Shown: in pieces, positions 48,148-58,186 of the stretch
Position numbering within the stretch: the stretch's first letter is position 1
Layout: the number at the start of each line of letters is the position of its first letter
DNA from: Pseudomonadota bacterium
Lineage (GTDB): Bacteria > Pseudomonadota > Gammaproteobacteria > Xanthomonadales > Xanthomonadaceae
Assembly: GCA_018242365.1 (NCBI GenBank)
Contig: JAFECB010000015.1
Coordinates: 1 to 64,000 of the forward strand
Direction: 5' to 3'
DNA: 64,000 bases
Notes under the pieces: model-generated
Told to the model about the DNA's origin: nothing
Databases searched by the model: none
The model's input: only the letters and a program-made list of their open reading frames with translations
Translations under genes and position numbers: made by a program

Positions 48148-49470
48148 ATGAATATCCGGATCGTCAGTGCGCTGGCCGTCGCCGCGCTCGCCTTGGCTGC
48201 TTGCAGCGGCAAAGCGCCGCCCAAGCCCGCGCACGGCAATTTCACCGCGCAGGTGTGGCCGTTGCCTGCGGAGGCCGGTTCGATGGCGCCGGATCTGGTG
48301 CGCACGCCGGACGGACGCATCCTGCTGAGTTGGATCAACCGTCGCGAAGGCCGGCGCAACGTGTTCCAGTTTTCCTCCTACACCGAAGCGGATGGTTGGC
48401 AGAGCCAGCCGCGCACGATCGCGATCGGCAATTCGCTGGCGGCCAGCGCGGCGAACACGCCGCACCTGCTGGCCACGCGCGATGGCGCATTGTGGGCGCA
48501 GTGGTTGCAGACGCGGCCGGATGGCGGCGGCCACGATGCCGACGTGGTGTTGGCGCGCTCGCGTGATGGTGGCATGAGCTGGGCGCAGATGACGCGGGTG
48601 AATGACGACAGCGCACCAGCCGAACACGGTTTCGCGGCGCTGTGGCCGACCGGCGACGACAGCATCGGCATGGCCTGGCTGGATGGGCGCAAGCCTGCGG
48701 ATGCGGAGGCTGCGCAGGCCGGCCACGAGGCGACGATGCCAGCCGATGGCCACGACGCGCATGCGATGGCCGGCATGCAGCACGGCGACGAAGACGCTGG
48801 CGCAAGCACCCAGGTGCGGGTGAACGGCTTCGACATGAACCTGCGCCGCGGCGCCGACGTGGTGCTGGACCCGCACAGTTGCGACTGCTGCCAGATCAGC
48901 GCGGTGATCACCGGCAAGGGCCCGCTGCTGGCCTACCGCGCACGCAGTGCCGAGGAAGTACGCGACATCGCGACGCAGCGCTTCGAAAACGGTGCGTGGA
49001 GCGCGCCCAAGCTGGTGCATGCGGACGGCTGGAAGATCCAGGCCTGCCCGGTCTCCGGTCCGGCCTTGGCATCGCAAGGGAATGACGTGGTCGTCGTCTG
49101 GTACAGCGAGCGCGATGGCAAGCCCGTGCTGCAAATGGCCCGCAGCCGCGATGCCGGCGGCAGCTTCGAAGCGCCGGTGACCGTGGACACCGGCGATGCC
49201 GTGCTCGGCCGCGCGGCGGTGGCGTTCGACGGCCAGCAGGCGTGGGTGGCGTGGCTGCGCGAGGAGACGCAAGGCCAGACGCTGTACCTGGCGCGTTACA
49301 GCGCCGACCTGAGCCGCCAGTTGCAGAAAATCACCGTCGCAAAGCTCGGCGCACGCGGCATGGCCAGCGGCTACCTGAAACTGCTGGCTGGCGATGGCAT
49401 GGCTTGGCTGGTGTGGACCGACAGCGTGAACGGCGTGGCCCACCTGAAAGGCACGCGGATCACGCGGTGA
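48148..49470 (+). CDS. Sialidase-fold (BNR-like) lipoprotein with putative metal-binding motifs
   Basis: A 440-residue lipoprotein: the lipobox LAAC ends at Cys19. The body looks like a six-bladed propeller with Asp-box-like SRDGGMSW and SRDAGGSF repeats, as in sialidase/BNR folds. Two features are unusual: a His/Met-rich acidic stretch at about 190-216 (GHDAHAMAGMQHGDEDAG) and the cluster HSCDCC at 243-248. Both would suit a soft metal such as copper. A sialidase active site (Arg triad, FRIP motif) is not evident, so enzymatic activity is doubtful. It is monocistronic after mnmG. Confidence 0.75.
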   Translation: MNIRIVSALAVAALALAACSGKAPPKPAHGNFTAQVWPLPAEAGSMAPDLVRTPDGRILLSWINRREGRRNVFQFSSYTEADGWQSQPRTIAIGNSLAASAANTPHLLATRDGALWAQWLQTRPDGGGHDADVVLARSRDGGMSWAQMTRVNDDSAPAEHGFAALWPTGDDSIGMAWLDGRKPADAEAAQAGHEATMPADGHDAHAMAGMQHGDEDAGASTQVRVNGFDMNLRRGADVVLDPHSCDCCQISAVITGKGPLLAYRARSAEEVRDIATQRFENGAWSAPKLVHADGWKIQACPVSGPALASQGNDVVVVWYSERDGKPVLQMARSRDAGGSFEAPVTVDTGDAVLGRAAVAFDGQQAWVAWLREETQGQTLYLARYSADLSRQLQKITVAKLGARGMASGYLKLLAGDGMAWLVWTDSVNGVAHLKGTRITR

Positions 49471-49495
49471 GCCACGCGCAGTCGTGGGCGCTGCG

Positions 49496-52400
49496 CTACT
49501 TCTCCATCCGCCAGTTGACCGAGGCGCGGTTCTGCACGCTGCTGGATTCGATCTGGATGTCGAAGCCTTTCTTCAGCAGGTATTTGAGCGTCACCACTTG
49601 CCCGGTACCCAGCAGTGCGACGCCGTAGCTGACGTACAGCCGCGGTGACAGGTATTTGCCGATCCCCAGCACTTCACCGCCGAGGGCGCGGGACTGGCTG
49701 ACGCCTGCGTCATCGAGGCCGATGCGGTTGCCGAGTTCGGCGGCGAGCAGGCCGGCACCGGCATTGAGTGCGGAGCGCGCGGCGCCGAGTTGTTGTGCCT
49801 CGCGTCCGTTCAAGGTGGACAGCGGTCGGCCGAGGGTGAGGTAGGCCAGTGCTTCCGACTGGCTCATCGCAGGATTGGAATACACGCTGGCGTGCGGCGC
49901 CGAGGCGCGGCCACCCACTGCCACGCCGGCCACCACGTCGCCAACGTGGCGTTCGGCGCGGATGTCCAGCCGTGGGTCGCCGATGGGGCTGTTCGACCAC
50001 GCCAAGGTGCCACGGGTGATCTGCAGGTTCTGGCCATAGGCGCGATAACGGCCACCCACTTCAAGCGCGCCGGTGGCGCGAGTTTCGCCGCCCGGCGGCT
50101 GGCGCACGCGCAGCTTGCCGGACAGGCTGCCGGTCAGGCCGTAGCCGTCGATGCGCACCTTGTCGCCGACGCGCAGGCCGAGGTCGAGATCGACCGCGAG
50201 CGGCGTCGCTGCCGACGTCGGCTTGTCCGGATCGAGCACCACCACGTCGGGCGAGGGCGCAACACCGGACTGCAAGCGTTCCAAATGCAGATCGGCTTCC
50301 GGCACCAGCACCTCGCCGCGCACTTCGACCGGGGTACCGGAGCGCCAGCGCACGGTCATGTCGGGGGAAGCCAATAGACGCAATTGGCGGGTATCGGCCA
50401 GCAACACCTCGCTGCCGCGTATCGACACTTGCAGCGGCGTGGTGTCGTCCAGCCAACCCAGGCTGCCCTCGATCTGCAGTGTGCCCTTGCCGGTATTGGC
50501 GCTGCCGCGGATGCTGGCGCTGCCGTCCTCGCGCGCCTGCAGTTCGACCTCGCCTTGTTCGATGCCGATGCCCAGTGCCGGCAATTCCGCACTGAAGGCC
50601 TGCAGCCGCGCGCTGCCGCCGAGGCGGGGATGGACGCGACTGCCGGAAAGCTGCACATCCAGCGCGAGCAGGCCACCGGGTTCGGCCAGATCGGGTGACA
50701 GCAGTTCCAGCCAGGTCAGTTCCTTGGTGTTGGCGCGCAGGCTGCCGGTCAGCACTGATGCCGCATCCCAGCCGGTGGCCAGTTGCGCGTCGATACTGCC
50801 GCCACCACTCAACGCGGCGGCGAGTTCGCCTTCGATACGCTGTGGATTGGCCTGCAGTGCGAGCTTCAAGTCGCGATAGCCGAACAGCACGCGGCGTGCG
50901 CGTGCGCCGCTGCGCAGTCCACCGCCGGTGGATTGCACGCTGGCGCTGGCTGCCCAACCTAGGGCAGCGGACGCGATGTGGGCATCGAGGTCGAGCGTGC
51001 CGTCCAGCGACCAACGACGGCCGTCCGCGCGCGCCGGCAGCCAGTCGGCCAGCAGTGCCAGTGGCAGCGCATCGCCTTTCAGGGCGATGCCAGCGCGCGG
51101 CCAAGCACCGCTGCCGCACAGACTGCCTCCCAGCGTGGCCTGCAGGCAAGTGTCGCCGATGGTGATGGCGTGCCCATCCCATGCCCAATTGCTTGGGGAG
51201 CGCAAAGCCCACGCGCTGCCTTGTGTGGGCGCCAGCGACAGGCGCGTGAGCTGGCCTTGCCAACGCGTGCCTGTTTGACGCGCACTGCCGGCAATGTTGA
51301 GTACGCCGGCCTCGCCACGGGCGTCAAGTTCGACAACCAGCCTGCTCAGTGCGCCGCGCAGATTCGCATGCAGGGATGCCAATGCCACTCCAGCGTGCAC
51401 ATCCGCGGCCTCAACGGACAGCGTGCCGTCGCCCTGTGACCACGGTAGTTCGCCATGGAGCTGCAATGCACTTGCGCGGAAATCACGATAGACGAGGGAC
51501 TGGCCCTGCAGGTCGATGCGCAGGTCCGGCATCGTAGGCTTGCCGCGCAAAGACAGGTGCCCTTGCATATGACCGCTTGCGCCCGGCAGCACATCATCCA
51601 ACCGTAGCGGATCGAAACGCGCATCGACGACCAGCGTCGTATCGACTCGGCCCTTGGCCTCGATTTTGCTGCCGCCCAAGGTCAGCGCCAGTTCGCCGGA
51701 ATAACGCGCAGCATCGATGGCAAGCTGGGCATGCCCGGTTAGCGGGCGACCACGCAGCTGGCCGCCGAGATCGCGCGCATCGAAGCGCGCAGTCAGCGCA
51801 CCATTGCGTTGTTCGCCGCTGGATGTGATGCGGCCACGCAGTGCGCCCGGCCAGTCCGGCAGGAAATTGCCGGGATCGAAGTCGCGCAGATTGGCATCGG
51901 CTTGCCAGCGCAGTGCGGGCGACCACGCCAGCATGCCCGTGGCGGAAAGTTTGCCGAGGTTGGTGCCGGCATCGAAACGTTGCAGACGCATGCCGTTGCG
52001 GTCACCGCTGCCTGTGAGATCGACCGACGCACGATTCTGGTCGCGTGCCAGTCGTGCCTGGCCGCGCAACATCCATTGATCGAGACGTCCGGTGAGATTC
52101 AGATCGGCATCGCCGGCAACGAGGTTGCGGCCATTGACATCACTCCAGCGCAGCCCGCGCGCCGCCAGCGCCAGTGCCACGCTGGCTTGATCGGAATCCT
52201 TCAGTTCGACATGGCCATTGACGGTGACGCGCCCGTCGAGCAGATCGACCACCAAGGGTTGCAGGTCGATGCGCTGATCGTTGATGCGCAATTTCGATGG
52301 CTGCAACTGCGCGGTGAAATCGCCGTCACTGAAACTGCCGCGCAGTTCTGCCGAACCACCCGTGCCACCGGTTGCGAGTGAGAAGCGCAGTGGCGTTCCG

Positions 52401-53332
52401 CTGGCCGTGTGGCCCATGAAAACATCCGGATCGAGCCCCTCGCTGCTGGCCTGCAACTGCCAGTGTGGAGCCGTGGTGTCGCCGCTGAGCGTCAGATTCA
52501 GGCGCGTGACACCGGGCAAGCGACCTTCGGCAGTCGCCTGCAGGTTGGATAGATCGCCATGCACGCGCAGGTTGAGTGCGGGTGCCGCTTGTCCAAGGTT
52601 GGCTGGCAATTGTGCCGAGGCGGTCAGATCGGTGCGAAAGTTGTCGCGTGGTGCGTAATCGCCGTGGGCGCTGAAGACGCCGCGATCACAGTCGATCCGC
52701 AGCTGTTCGACATGCAGCGCGCCTTCGCCCACGCGCAAGCCACCGCGCACGCTGCGCACGGCGATCAGGGCCTCGCCTTCACGGGCGATGCGGACGTCAT
52801 CAAGCACGAGTGCGTCGGCTTGCACGGTCAGCGGAAGGTCGAGTGTCGGCAGCAGGTCTGGCCAGCGCGGCAGCTCCAGCGGGGTGTCATCGCGCGGCAG
52901 ATCCAGCTGTACGCCGCGGATGGCGAGGGTGTCGAAGCGCAGACGCCGTGCCAGCAACGGCAGCAGCGCTGGATCGAGCCGGAGATGTTCGATCTGCAGT
53001 CGCAAGGGGTCGGTGGCGCACGGTGCTGCGAGGGTTGGCTTGCAGTGCGCGTTGCGTTGCACTGGCGTCATGAAATCGACGCCCTGCAAGACCAGCGGCC
53101 CCGCGAGGTCGCCTTGCGCGGTTTTCCATTGCAATGTGCTGCCGGTCGGCAGCCGTGCAACGAGTTGGTGCAGCGCGAAGTCGCGACCACTTGCGGTGTT
53201 GAGCAGCCACAGCAGACCAATGGCGGCGAGCAGCGCCAATGCAACGAACGCGACAAGAATCCTGCGCAGGCGTCGCCGCTTGGGCGCGGACTGTGGCGCG
53301 GGCGTGTTTTCGTCAGGCGTCTGCCGGCTCAC
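49496..53332 (-). CDS. tamB: Translocation and assembly module subunit TamB
   Basis: A 1278-residue inner-membrane-anchored, periplasm-spanning protein of the AsmA/TamB bridge family. One N-terminal membrane segment (about 23-45, RRILVAFVALALLAAIGLLWLL) precedes a very long beta-rich region. The conserved C-terminal TamB domain (DUF490) is present (ISPRGETRATGALEV-like region and LSPRLYVSYGVALLGTGQVVTLKYLLKKGF at the end). Family members form hydrophobic grooves implicated in outer-membrane protein insertion and phospholipid transport. Its ATG overlaps the tamA stop by four bases. Confidence 0.92.
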   Translation of the reverse strand: MSRQTPDENTPAPQSAPKRRRLRRILVAFVALALLAAIGLLWLLNTASGRDFALHQLVARLPTGSTLQWKTAQGDLAGPLVLQGVDFMTPVQRNAHCKPTLAAPCATDPLRLQIEHLRLDPALLPLLARRLRFDTLAIRGVQLDLPRDDTPLELPRWPDLLPTLDLPLTVQADALVLDDVRIAREGEALIAVRSVRGGLRVGEGALHVEQLRIDCDRGVFSAHGDYAPRDNFRTDLTASAQLPANLGQAAPALNLRVHGDLSNLQATAEGRLPGVTRLNLTLSGDTTAPHWQLQASSEGLDPDVFMGHTASGTPLRFSLATGGTGGSAELRGSFSDGDFTAQLQPSKLRINDQRIDLQPLVVDLLDGRVTVNGHVELKDSDQASVALALAARGLRWSDVNGRNLVAGDADLNLTGRLDQWMLRGQARLARDQNRASVDLTGSGDRNGMRLQRFDAGTNLGKLSATGMLAWSPALRWQADANLRDFDPGNFLPDWPGALRGRITSSGEQRNGALTARFDARDLGGQLRGRPLTGHAQLAIDAARYSGELALTLGGSKIEAKGRVDTTLVVDARFDPLRLDDVLPGASGHMQGHLSLRGKPTMPDLRIDLQGQSLVYRDFRASALQLHGELPWSQGDGTLSVEAADVHAGVALASLHANLRGALSRLVVELDARGEAGVLNIAGSARQTGTRWQGQLTRLSLAPTQGSAWALRSPSNWAWDGHAITIGDTCLQATLGGSLCGSGAWPRAGIALKGDALPLALLADWLPARADGRRWSLDGTLDLDAHIASAALGWAASASVQSTGGGLRSGARARRVLFGYRDLKLALQANPQRIEGELAAALSGGGSIDAQLATGWDAASVLTGSLRANTKELTWLELLSPDLAEPGGLLALDVQLSGSRVHPRLGGSARLQAFSAELPALGIGIEQGEVELQAREDGSASIRGSANTGKGTLQIEGSLGWLDDTTPLQVSIRGSEVLLADTRQLRLLASPDMTVRWRSGTPVEVRGEVLVPEADLHLERLQSGVAPSPDVVVLDPDKPTSAATPLAVDLDLGLRVGDKVRIDGYGLTGSLSGKLRVRQPPGGETRATGALEVGGRYRAYGQNLQITRGTLAWSNSPIGDPRLDIRAERHVGDVVAGVAVGGRASAPHASVYSNPAMSQSEALAYLTLGRPLSTLNGREAQQLGAARSALNAGAGLLAAELGNRIGLDDAGVSQSRALGGEVLGIGKYLSPRLYVSYGVALLGTGQVVTLKYLLKKGFDIQIESSSVQNRASVNWRMEK

Positions 53333-55263
53333 AGATCCGCCCCGATATTCAGATGCAGCGTCACCGGCGAATCCGGGTCATTCAGACCGTGTGCCAGGTC
53401 AATCCGCACCGGCCCGACCGGCGAGCGCCATCGCAGCCCAATGCCTATACCGGTGTGCATGTCGGGCCTGCGGCCATCGAAGGCACTGCCGCTATCGACG
53501 AATACGGCTGCGCCCCACGGGCCGTCGAAATAGCGCTCGTATTCAAGACTGGCGGTCAGCAGGTTCGGCGCGCCGGTGAAGTAATCGCCACCGCTGGTGA
53601 CGATGCGCGGGCCGATCTCGTGCCAGCCATAACCGCGTACGCTGCGGTCGCCGCCAGCGTAGAAGCGCAGGCTGGGCGGCAGGTCGAGTACGTCGCGGGT
53701 GAAGGTGTGGCCAAACTCGCCGCGTACGATCAGCCGGCTGTCGGCATCGAAGCCATGGAACCACTGCGCTGACAGGTAGAGCTGGGCGAAGCTTGCATGG
53801 CCGTCGCTGCCGCCTTGCCCGCCACGCAGGATGGCACTGGCACCGAAGCCGCGACGCGGTGCCATGCGATCATCGACGTCGATGTAGTCGGCCTGCAGTG
53901 CCGGATACAGGAAGCTGGCGTAGCGGTAGTTCAGCAGCGGGTTCAGCAGGCTGCGATAGGCCCAGCGCTCGCGTAGCAGATGCAGCGAAGCGACCAGATT
54001 CAGGTGCTCGCTGTATTGCCCGCTGCGGCTGGCCACGAATTCCAGCCGCCGGCTGTTGACGTAATCGGTCTGCTCGTCGCTGGCCTGCAAGCTGGCGGTG
54101 TACCAGCCGTCCAGCCAGGCGAAGGCGGGGATCCGGTATTGCAGGGTGGCGGCCTTGCGCAGACGCGCCCAGTCGACCTGTGCCAGCGCCTTGTGCCCGC
54201 GGCTGTTGAGGTAGCGACGCTCCACACCGGCGCTGATGCCGGGGCCATCGAGCGTGCCGTAGCTCAGGCCGAGTGTGTAGATGCTGCGTTTGGCGGGGGT
54301 CAGTTCGACGGCGACAGGTGTGCGGTGGTCGCTGGCCTGATCGGGCTGGGCCTGCACATCGACCAACGCGAAATAGTCCAGCGCCACCAGCGAACGGCGC
54401 AGCCGTTCCAGCTCGGCATCATCGTAGTCCTCGCCCACCTGCCAAGGCACCAATTTGCGCAGCAGATCGTCGCGCAGGAAGGGCGTTGGAGTCTGGTTGA
54501 AGCGTGCCTCACCGAGCGTGTAGCGCTGGCCGGAATTCCAGCGCAATCGAAGGTCGGCACTCTGGGTGGCGCGGGTCACCTCGACGCGGTGTTCGTCGAG
54601 GCTGGCATCGAACCAGCCATGTGCGGACAGCGCCCGACTGATCCTGGCCTTGCCATCCTCGTACAGCACATGGTTCAAGACCTCGCCGGCACGCGGCTGG
54701 AATTGCGCGAGCGCGGCGGTGACCGTTGGATCGGTGTTGCCTGCACCATCAACACCGAGATCAAAACCACGCACGCGCACAGGTGGCCCCGGCTCGATCG
54801 TGATGGTGACGGTCAGGGCATCGCCACGGCTGCGGATCGTGCCCTTCGCCGCCGGATCGGGTTGGTCGCCAGCGCTGTCGTCATCCTCGCGCAGGGTGCT
54901 GTCGGATTTGGCATTGCCGCTGGCGACATCATCGGCGCCGCCCTCGTCAGCATCTTCGTTTGCAGTCGATGCGATGCCGTTGCGATCACTGCGCTGGATG
55001 GTGATGGTCGGCGTGTAATAACCGAACGGTTCCAGCGCCGTCCGGGCTTCGTCATTGGCGGTTCGCAGCAAATAGGCCAGACGCCGCGGCCGGAGGTCAC
55101 GATCCAGTTCGTCCTGCAGCGACAGCGCGCTGCGCACATTGGCCTCGACGGCGGGATCGTGCAGGCCGACGATCTTCACCTGCGTCACCTTGATCGCAAA
55201 TGCAGGCGTGCTGGCGATCAGGCAGGCGATGGCAATGAGGAGGCGCGACGAGGACAACGGCAT
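53329..55263 (-). CDS. tamA: Translocation and assembly module subunit TamA (Omp85 family)
   Basis: A 644-residue outer-membrane protein with a signal peptide (residues 1-23, IAIACLIASTPAFA). Three POTRA-like domains occupy about residues 24-320; an acidic insert (DEDADEGGADDVASG) interrupts the first region. A 16-strand Omp85 barrel follows, with the conserved segment FYAGGDRSVRGYGWHEIGPR (the VRGY/F motif) and a final aromatic-rich strand. TamA pairs with TamB to form the translocation and assembly module. The two genes overlap by four bases. Confidence 0.93.
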   Translation of the reverse strand: MPLSSSRLLIAIACLIASTPAFAIKVTQVKIVGLHDPAVEANVRSALSLQDELDRDLRPRRLAYLLRTANDEARTALEPFGYYTPTITIQRSDRNGIASTANEDADEGGADDVASGNAKSDSTLREDDDSAGDQPDPAAKGTIRSRGDALTVTITIEPGPPVRVRGFDLGVDGAGNTDPTVTAALAQFQPRAGEVLNHVLYEDGKARISRALSAHGWFDASLDEHRVEVTRATQSADLRLRWNSGQRYTLGEARFNQTPTPFLRDDLLRKLVPWQVGEDYDDAELERLRRSLVALDYFALVDVQAQPDQASDHRTPVAVELTPAKRSIYTLGLSYGTLDGPGISAGVERRYLNSRGHKALAQVDWARLRKAATLQYRIPAFAWLDGWYTASLQASDEQTDYVNSRRLEFVASRSGQYSEHLNLVASLHLLRERWAYRSLLNPLLNYRYASFLYPALQADYIDVDDRMAPRRGFGASAILRGGQGGSDGHASFAQLYLSAQWFHGFDADSRLIVRGEFGHTFTRDVLDLPPSLRFYAGGDRSVRGYGWHEIGPRIVTSGGDYFTGAPNLLTASLEYERYFDGPWGAAVFVDSGSAFDGRRPDMHTGIGIGLRWRSPVGPVRIDLAHGLNDPDSPVTLHLNIGADL

Positions 55264-55323
55264 CCGTGCAGGATAACGGGCTGCGGTAGAAAACGATGTG
55301 CCGTTTGCTGAACGCAGGAGCGG

Positions 55324-56784
55324 CTACATCTCGCCAATGCAGACGTATTTCAGCTCGGTGTAATCGTGGATGCCGTATTTCGAACCTTCGCGGCCCACGC
55401 CCGACTGCTTGACGCCACCGAATGGCGCGACTTCGGTCGAGATCAATCCGGTGTTGATGCCGACGATGCCGGCCTCCAGTGCTTCCGACACGCGGATACT
55501 GCGGGCGAGATCGCGGGTGTAGAAATACGCCGCGAGACCGAATTCGGTGGCATTGGCCTGTGCAATCACCTCGGCTTCGGTCGTGAACCGGAACAGCGGC
55601 GCGACCGGGCCGAAGGTTTCCTCGTGGGCAATCCGCATGCGGGCATCGACATCGAGCAGGACGGTGGGCTCATAGAACGTGCCGCCACGCGCATGCGGTT
55701 TGCCGCCGATGGCCAAACGCGCGCCCTTTGCCAGTGCGTCGGCGACGTGTTCCTCGACCTTGGCCAACGCCTTCACGTCGATCAGCGGGCCTTGGTCGGT
55801 GGCGCCCAGCAGGCCATCGCCGACGCGCAGCGCCGCCACCGCCGCGACGAGTTTCTCGGTGAATGCGTCGTACACGCCGTCCTGCACGAACAGGCGGTTG
55901 GCGCAGACGCAGGTCTGGCCGGTGTTGCGGTATTTGCTGGCGATGGCTCCGGCGACAGCAGCATCGAGATCGGCATCCTCGAACACGATGAAGGGTGCGT
56001 TGCCGCCCAACTCCAGCGAAAGCCGTTTCATGCCTTCTGCGCATTGCGCCATCAAGCGCTTGCCGACTGCGGTGGAGCCGGTGAAGCTGAGCTTGCGGAC
56101 TTTCGGATTGGACGTCATCTCCATCCCGATGGCAGATGCATCCTGCCCGGTGACGATGTTGAGCACGCCCGCCGGCACGCCGGCCTGCTCGGCCAGCACG
56201 CCCAGCGCCAGCGCCGAGAACGGCGTCTGGATCGCCGGCTTGCAGACCACGGTGCAGCCGGCCGCCAGCGCCGGCCCGAGCTTGCGCGTGAGCATGGCCG
56301 AGGGGAAATTCCACGGCGTGATCGCTGCGACCACGCCAACCGGCTGGCGCAGGGTATGGATGCGTTTGTCGACGGCATGGCTGGGAATGGTGTCGCCATC
56401 CATGCGCTTGGCTTCCTCGCCGAACCATTCGAGGAAACTCGCGGCATAGGCAATCTCGCCGCTGGATTCGGCCAGCGGCTTGCCCTGTTCGGCGGTCATC
56501 AGTTTTGCCAGATCCTGCTGATGCTCCAGCATCAGGTCGGCCATCCGGCGCAGCACGCGAGCGCGTTCCTTCGCGGTCTTCGCGGCCCACGTGGGCTGTG
56601 CAGCGCAGGCGGCATCGATGGCACGCCGGGTTTCGTCCACACCCATGTCCGGCACGCTGCCCAGCAGCGCGCTACTCGCGGGATTGCGCACCTCGCAGCG
56701 GCCGTCAGCATCGGCATCACGCCACTGCCCATCGATCAGCGCCTGCTGGCGCAACAGAGTGGGATCGGAAAGTTCGAGGCTCAT
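55324..56784 (-). CDS. gabD: Succinate-semialdehyde dehydrogenase (NAD(P)+)
   Basis: A 486-residue aldehyde dehydrogenase. The catalytic Cys is C292 in NTGQTCVCANR, the general base Glu lies in LELGGNAPFIVFEDAD, and the cofactor stretch TPWNFPSAMLTRKLGPAL is intact. The sequence is closest to the GabD subgroup, which oxidises succinate semialdehyde to succinate in GABA breakdown, but related semialdehydes are possible. No gabT or gabP is adjacent. ATG 56784 matches the family N-terminus (LLRQQALIDGQW). It is divergent from the CoA-transferase gene. Its TAG stop is followed by CCGCTCCTGCG, reminiscent of a repeat arm. Confidence 0.9.
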   Translation of the reverse strand: MSLELSDPTLLRQQALIDGQWRDADADGRCEVRNPASSALLGSVPDMGVDETRRAIDAACAAQPTWAAKTAKERARVLRRMADLMLEHQQDLAKLMTAEQGKPLAESSGEIAYAASFLEWFGEEAKRMDGDTIPSHAVDKRIHTLRQPVGVVAAITPWNFPSAMLTRKLGPALAAGCTVVCKPAIQTPFSALALGVLAEQAGVPAGVLNIVTGQDASAIGMEMTSNPKVRKLSFTGSTAVGKRLMAQCAEGMKRLSLELGGNAPFIVFEDADLDAAVAGAIASKYRNTGQTCVCANRLFVQDGVYDAFTEKLVAAVAALRVGDGLLGATDQGPLIDVKALAKVEEHVADALAKGARLAIGGKPHARGGTFYEPTVLLDVDARMRIAHEETFGPVAPLFRFTTEAEVIAQANATEFGLAAYFYTRDLARSIRVSEALEAGIVGINTGLISTEVAPFGGVKQSGVGREGSKYGIHDYTELKYVCIGEM

Positions 56785-56974
56785 GCGAGGGATTCCTTGT
56801 CGATGCGCTGTGCTGCATGGGCGACAACCGCCACCAAAGTATGCCCGGCACGAGGCAAAGCGCGCGTGAGCTTTGGCCGCGCCTCGACACGCATGGGCCG
56901 GCACCCCACACTATTGCGCCGGATTGCCGTGCATGGACGCGCGCCGGATGCCGTCATCGCGCAAGGTGCAGGTT

Positions 56975-58186
56975 TTGAGCAGCAGCAACGACGCCCCGCT
57001 GGCCGGGTTGAAGGTGGTGGAACTGGCACGGATCCTCGCCGGGCCGTGGATTGGCCAGACCCTGGCCGACCTCGGTGCCGACGTGATCAAGATCGAATCT
57101 CCGCAGGGGGACGACACCCGCCGCTGGGGGCCGCCATTCGTCGGCAATGCGGATGGCAGCACTGGCGATGCCGCGTACTACCACGCTTGCAATCGCGGCA
57201 AGCGATCGCTGGTGGCCGACCTGCGCGATGCCGATGACGTGGCACGGGTACGCGCACTGGCGGCGCATGCGGATGTCTTCATCGAGAACTTCAAGGTCGG
57301 TGGTCTTGCGAAATACGGCTTGGACTATCCCAGCCTGCATGCGCTCAATCCTCGATTGGTCTATTGCTCGGTGACGGGCTTTGGCCAGGACGGCCCGTAT
57401 GCACAGCGCGCCGGGTACGACGCGATGATCCAGGCGATGGGCGGGATCATGAGTCTGACCGGCGAGGCCGATGGGCCACCGCAGAAGATCGGCGTCGCCT
57501 TTGCCGACCTGTTCGCCGCCCAGCACGGCACCATCGCGATCCAAGCGGCGTTGCTGCAACGTCAACGCAGCGGTCGCGGTCAGCACATCGATATCGCCTT
57601 GCTCGATTCGATGGTCGGGATGCTGGCCAATCAGGCGATGAACTACCTCGTCTCCGGCAGCGTGCCGACGCGCATGGGCAGCGCGCATCCGAACATCGTG
57701 CCCTACCAGCCCTTCGCCATCCGCGGTGGCGAGTTGATGCTGGCGGTGGGCAACGATGCGCAGTTCGCGCGGCTGTGCGTGGCGCTGGACCTGCCGCAAT
57801 TGGCGGAAGATCCACGCCTCGCCACCAATGCACAGCGCGTGCAGCATCGCGAGGCATTGGTGCCGCTGCTGGCGGACGCGATGGCCAGGCGTTCGCGCGG
57901 TGAATTGTTGGCGGTGCTGGAAGCGCAGGGTATTCCTGCGGGACCAATCAATGATCTGGCCGAGGTTTTTGCCGATCCGCAGGTGCGTCATCGCGGCCTG
58001 CGCATCGAGATGTCCGATGCCGAAGCCGAAGGCGGCACGCTGCCGGGTGTGCGCACGCCGATGCTGTTCTCCGCCAGCCCGCTGGCATTGGCGCGACGAT
58101 CACCACGGCTGGGTGAACACACGGCTGAGGTCCATGCGGCGCTGGCCAAGGACGCGGCCTGGCCCACGCAAGGGGATGCCGCATGA
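56975..58186 (+). CDS. Family III CoA-transferase (CaiB/BaiF)
   Basis: An enzyme of about 403 residues that moves CoA between carboxylic acids. The N-terminal LAGLKVVELARILAGPWIGQTLADLGADVIKIE is the family signature, and the nucleophilic Asp is predicted to be D149 in RAGYDAMIQAMGG. The substrate is unknown; divergence from gabD suggests a dicarboxylate or semialdehyde-derived acid. Start choice is uncertain: TTG 56975 gives the usual short N-terminus and has AAGG eight bases upstream, while ATG 56948 or 56933 would add 9-14 non-conserved residues. It overlaps bioH by four bases (ATGA). Confidence 0.86.
   Translation: MSSSNDAPLAGLKVVELARILAGPWIGQTLADLGADVIKIESPQGDDTRRWGPPFVGNADGSTGDAAYYHACNRGKRSLVADLRDADDVARVRALAAHADVFIENFKVGGLAKYGLDYPSLHALNPRLVYCSVTGFGQDGPYAQRAGYDAMIQAMGGIMSLTGEADGPPQKIGVAFADLFAAQHGTIAIQAALLQRQRSGRGQHIDIALLDSMVGMLANQAMNYLVSGSVPTRMGSAHPNIVPYQPFAIRGGELMLAVGNDAQFARLCVALDLPQLAEDPRLATNAQRVQHREALVPLLADAMARRSRGELLAVLEAQGIPAGPINDLAEVFADPQVRHRGLRIEMSDAEAEGGTLPGVRTPMLFSASPLALARRSPRLGEHTAEVHAALAKDAAWPTQGDAA

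Noticed and set aside
55308..55326. Fourth copy of the GTAGGAGCGCA repeat at the gabD stop
   Set aside because: GTAGCCGCTCCTGCG resembles a repeat arm, but there is no second arm or shared interior, so it is only a short partial match.
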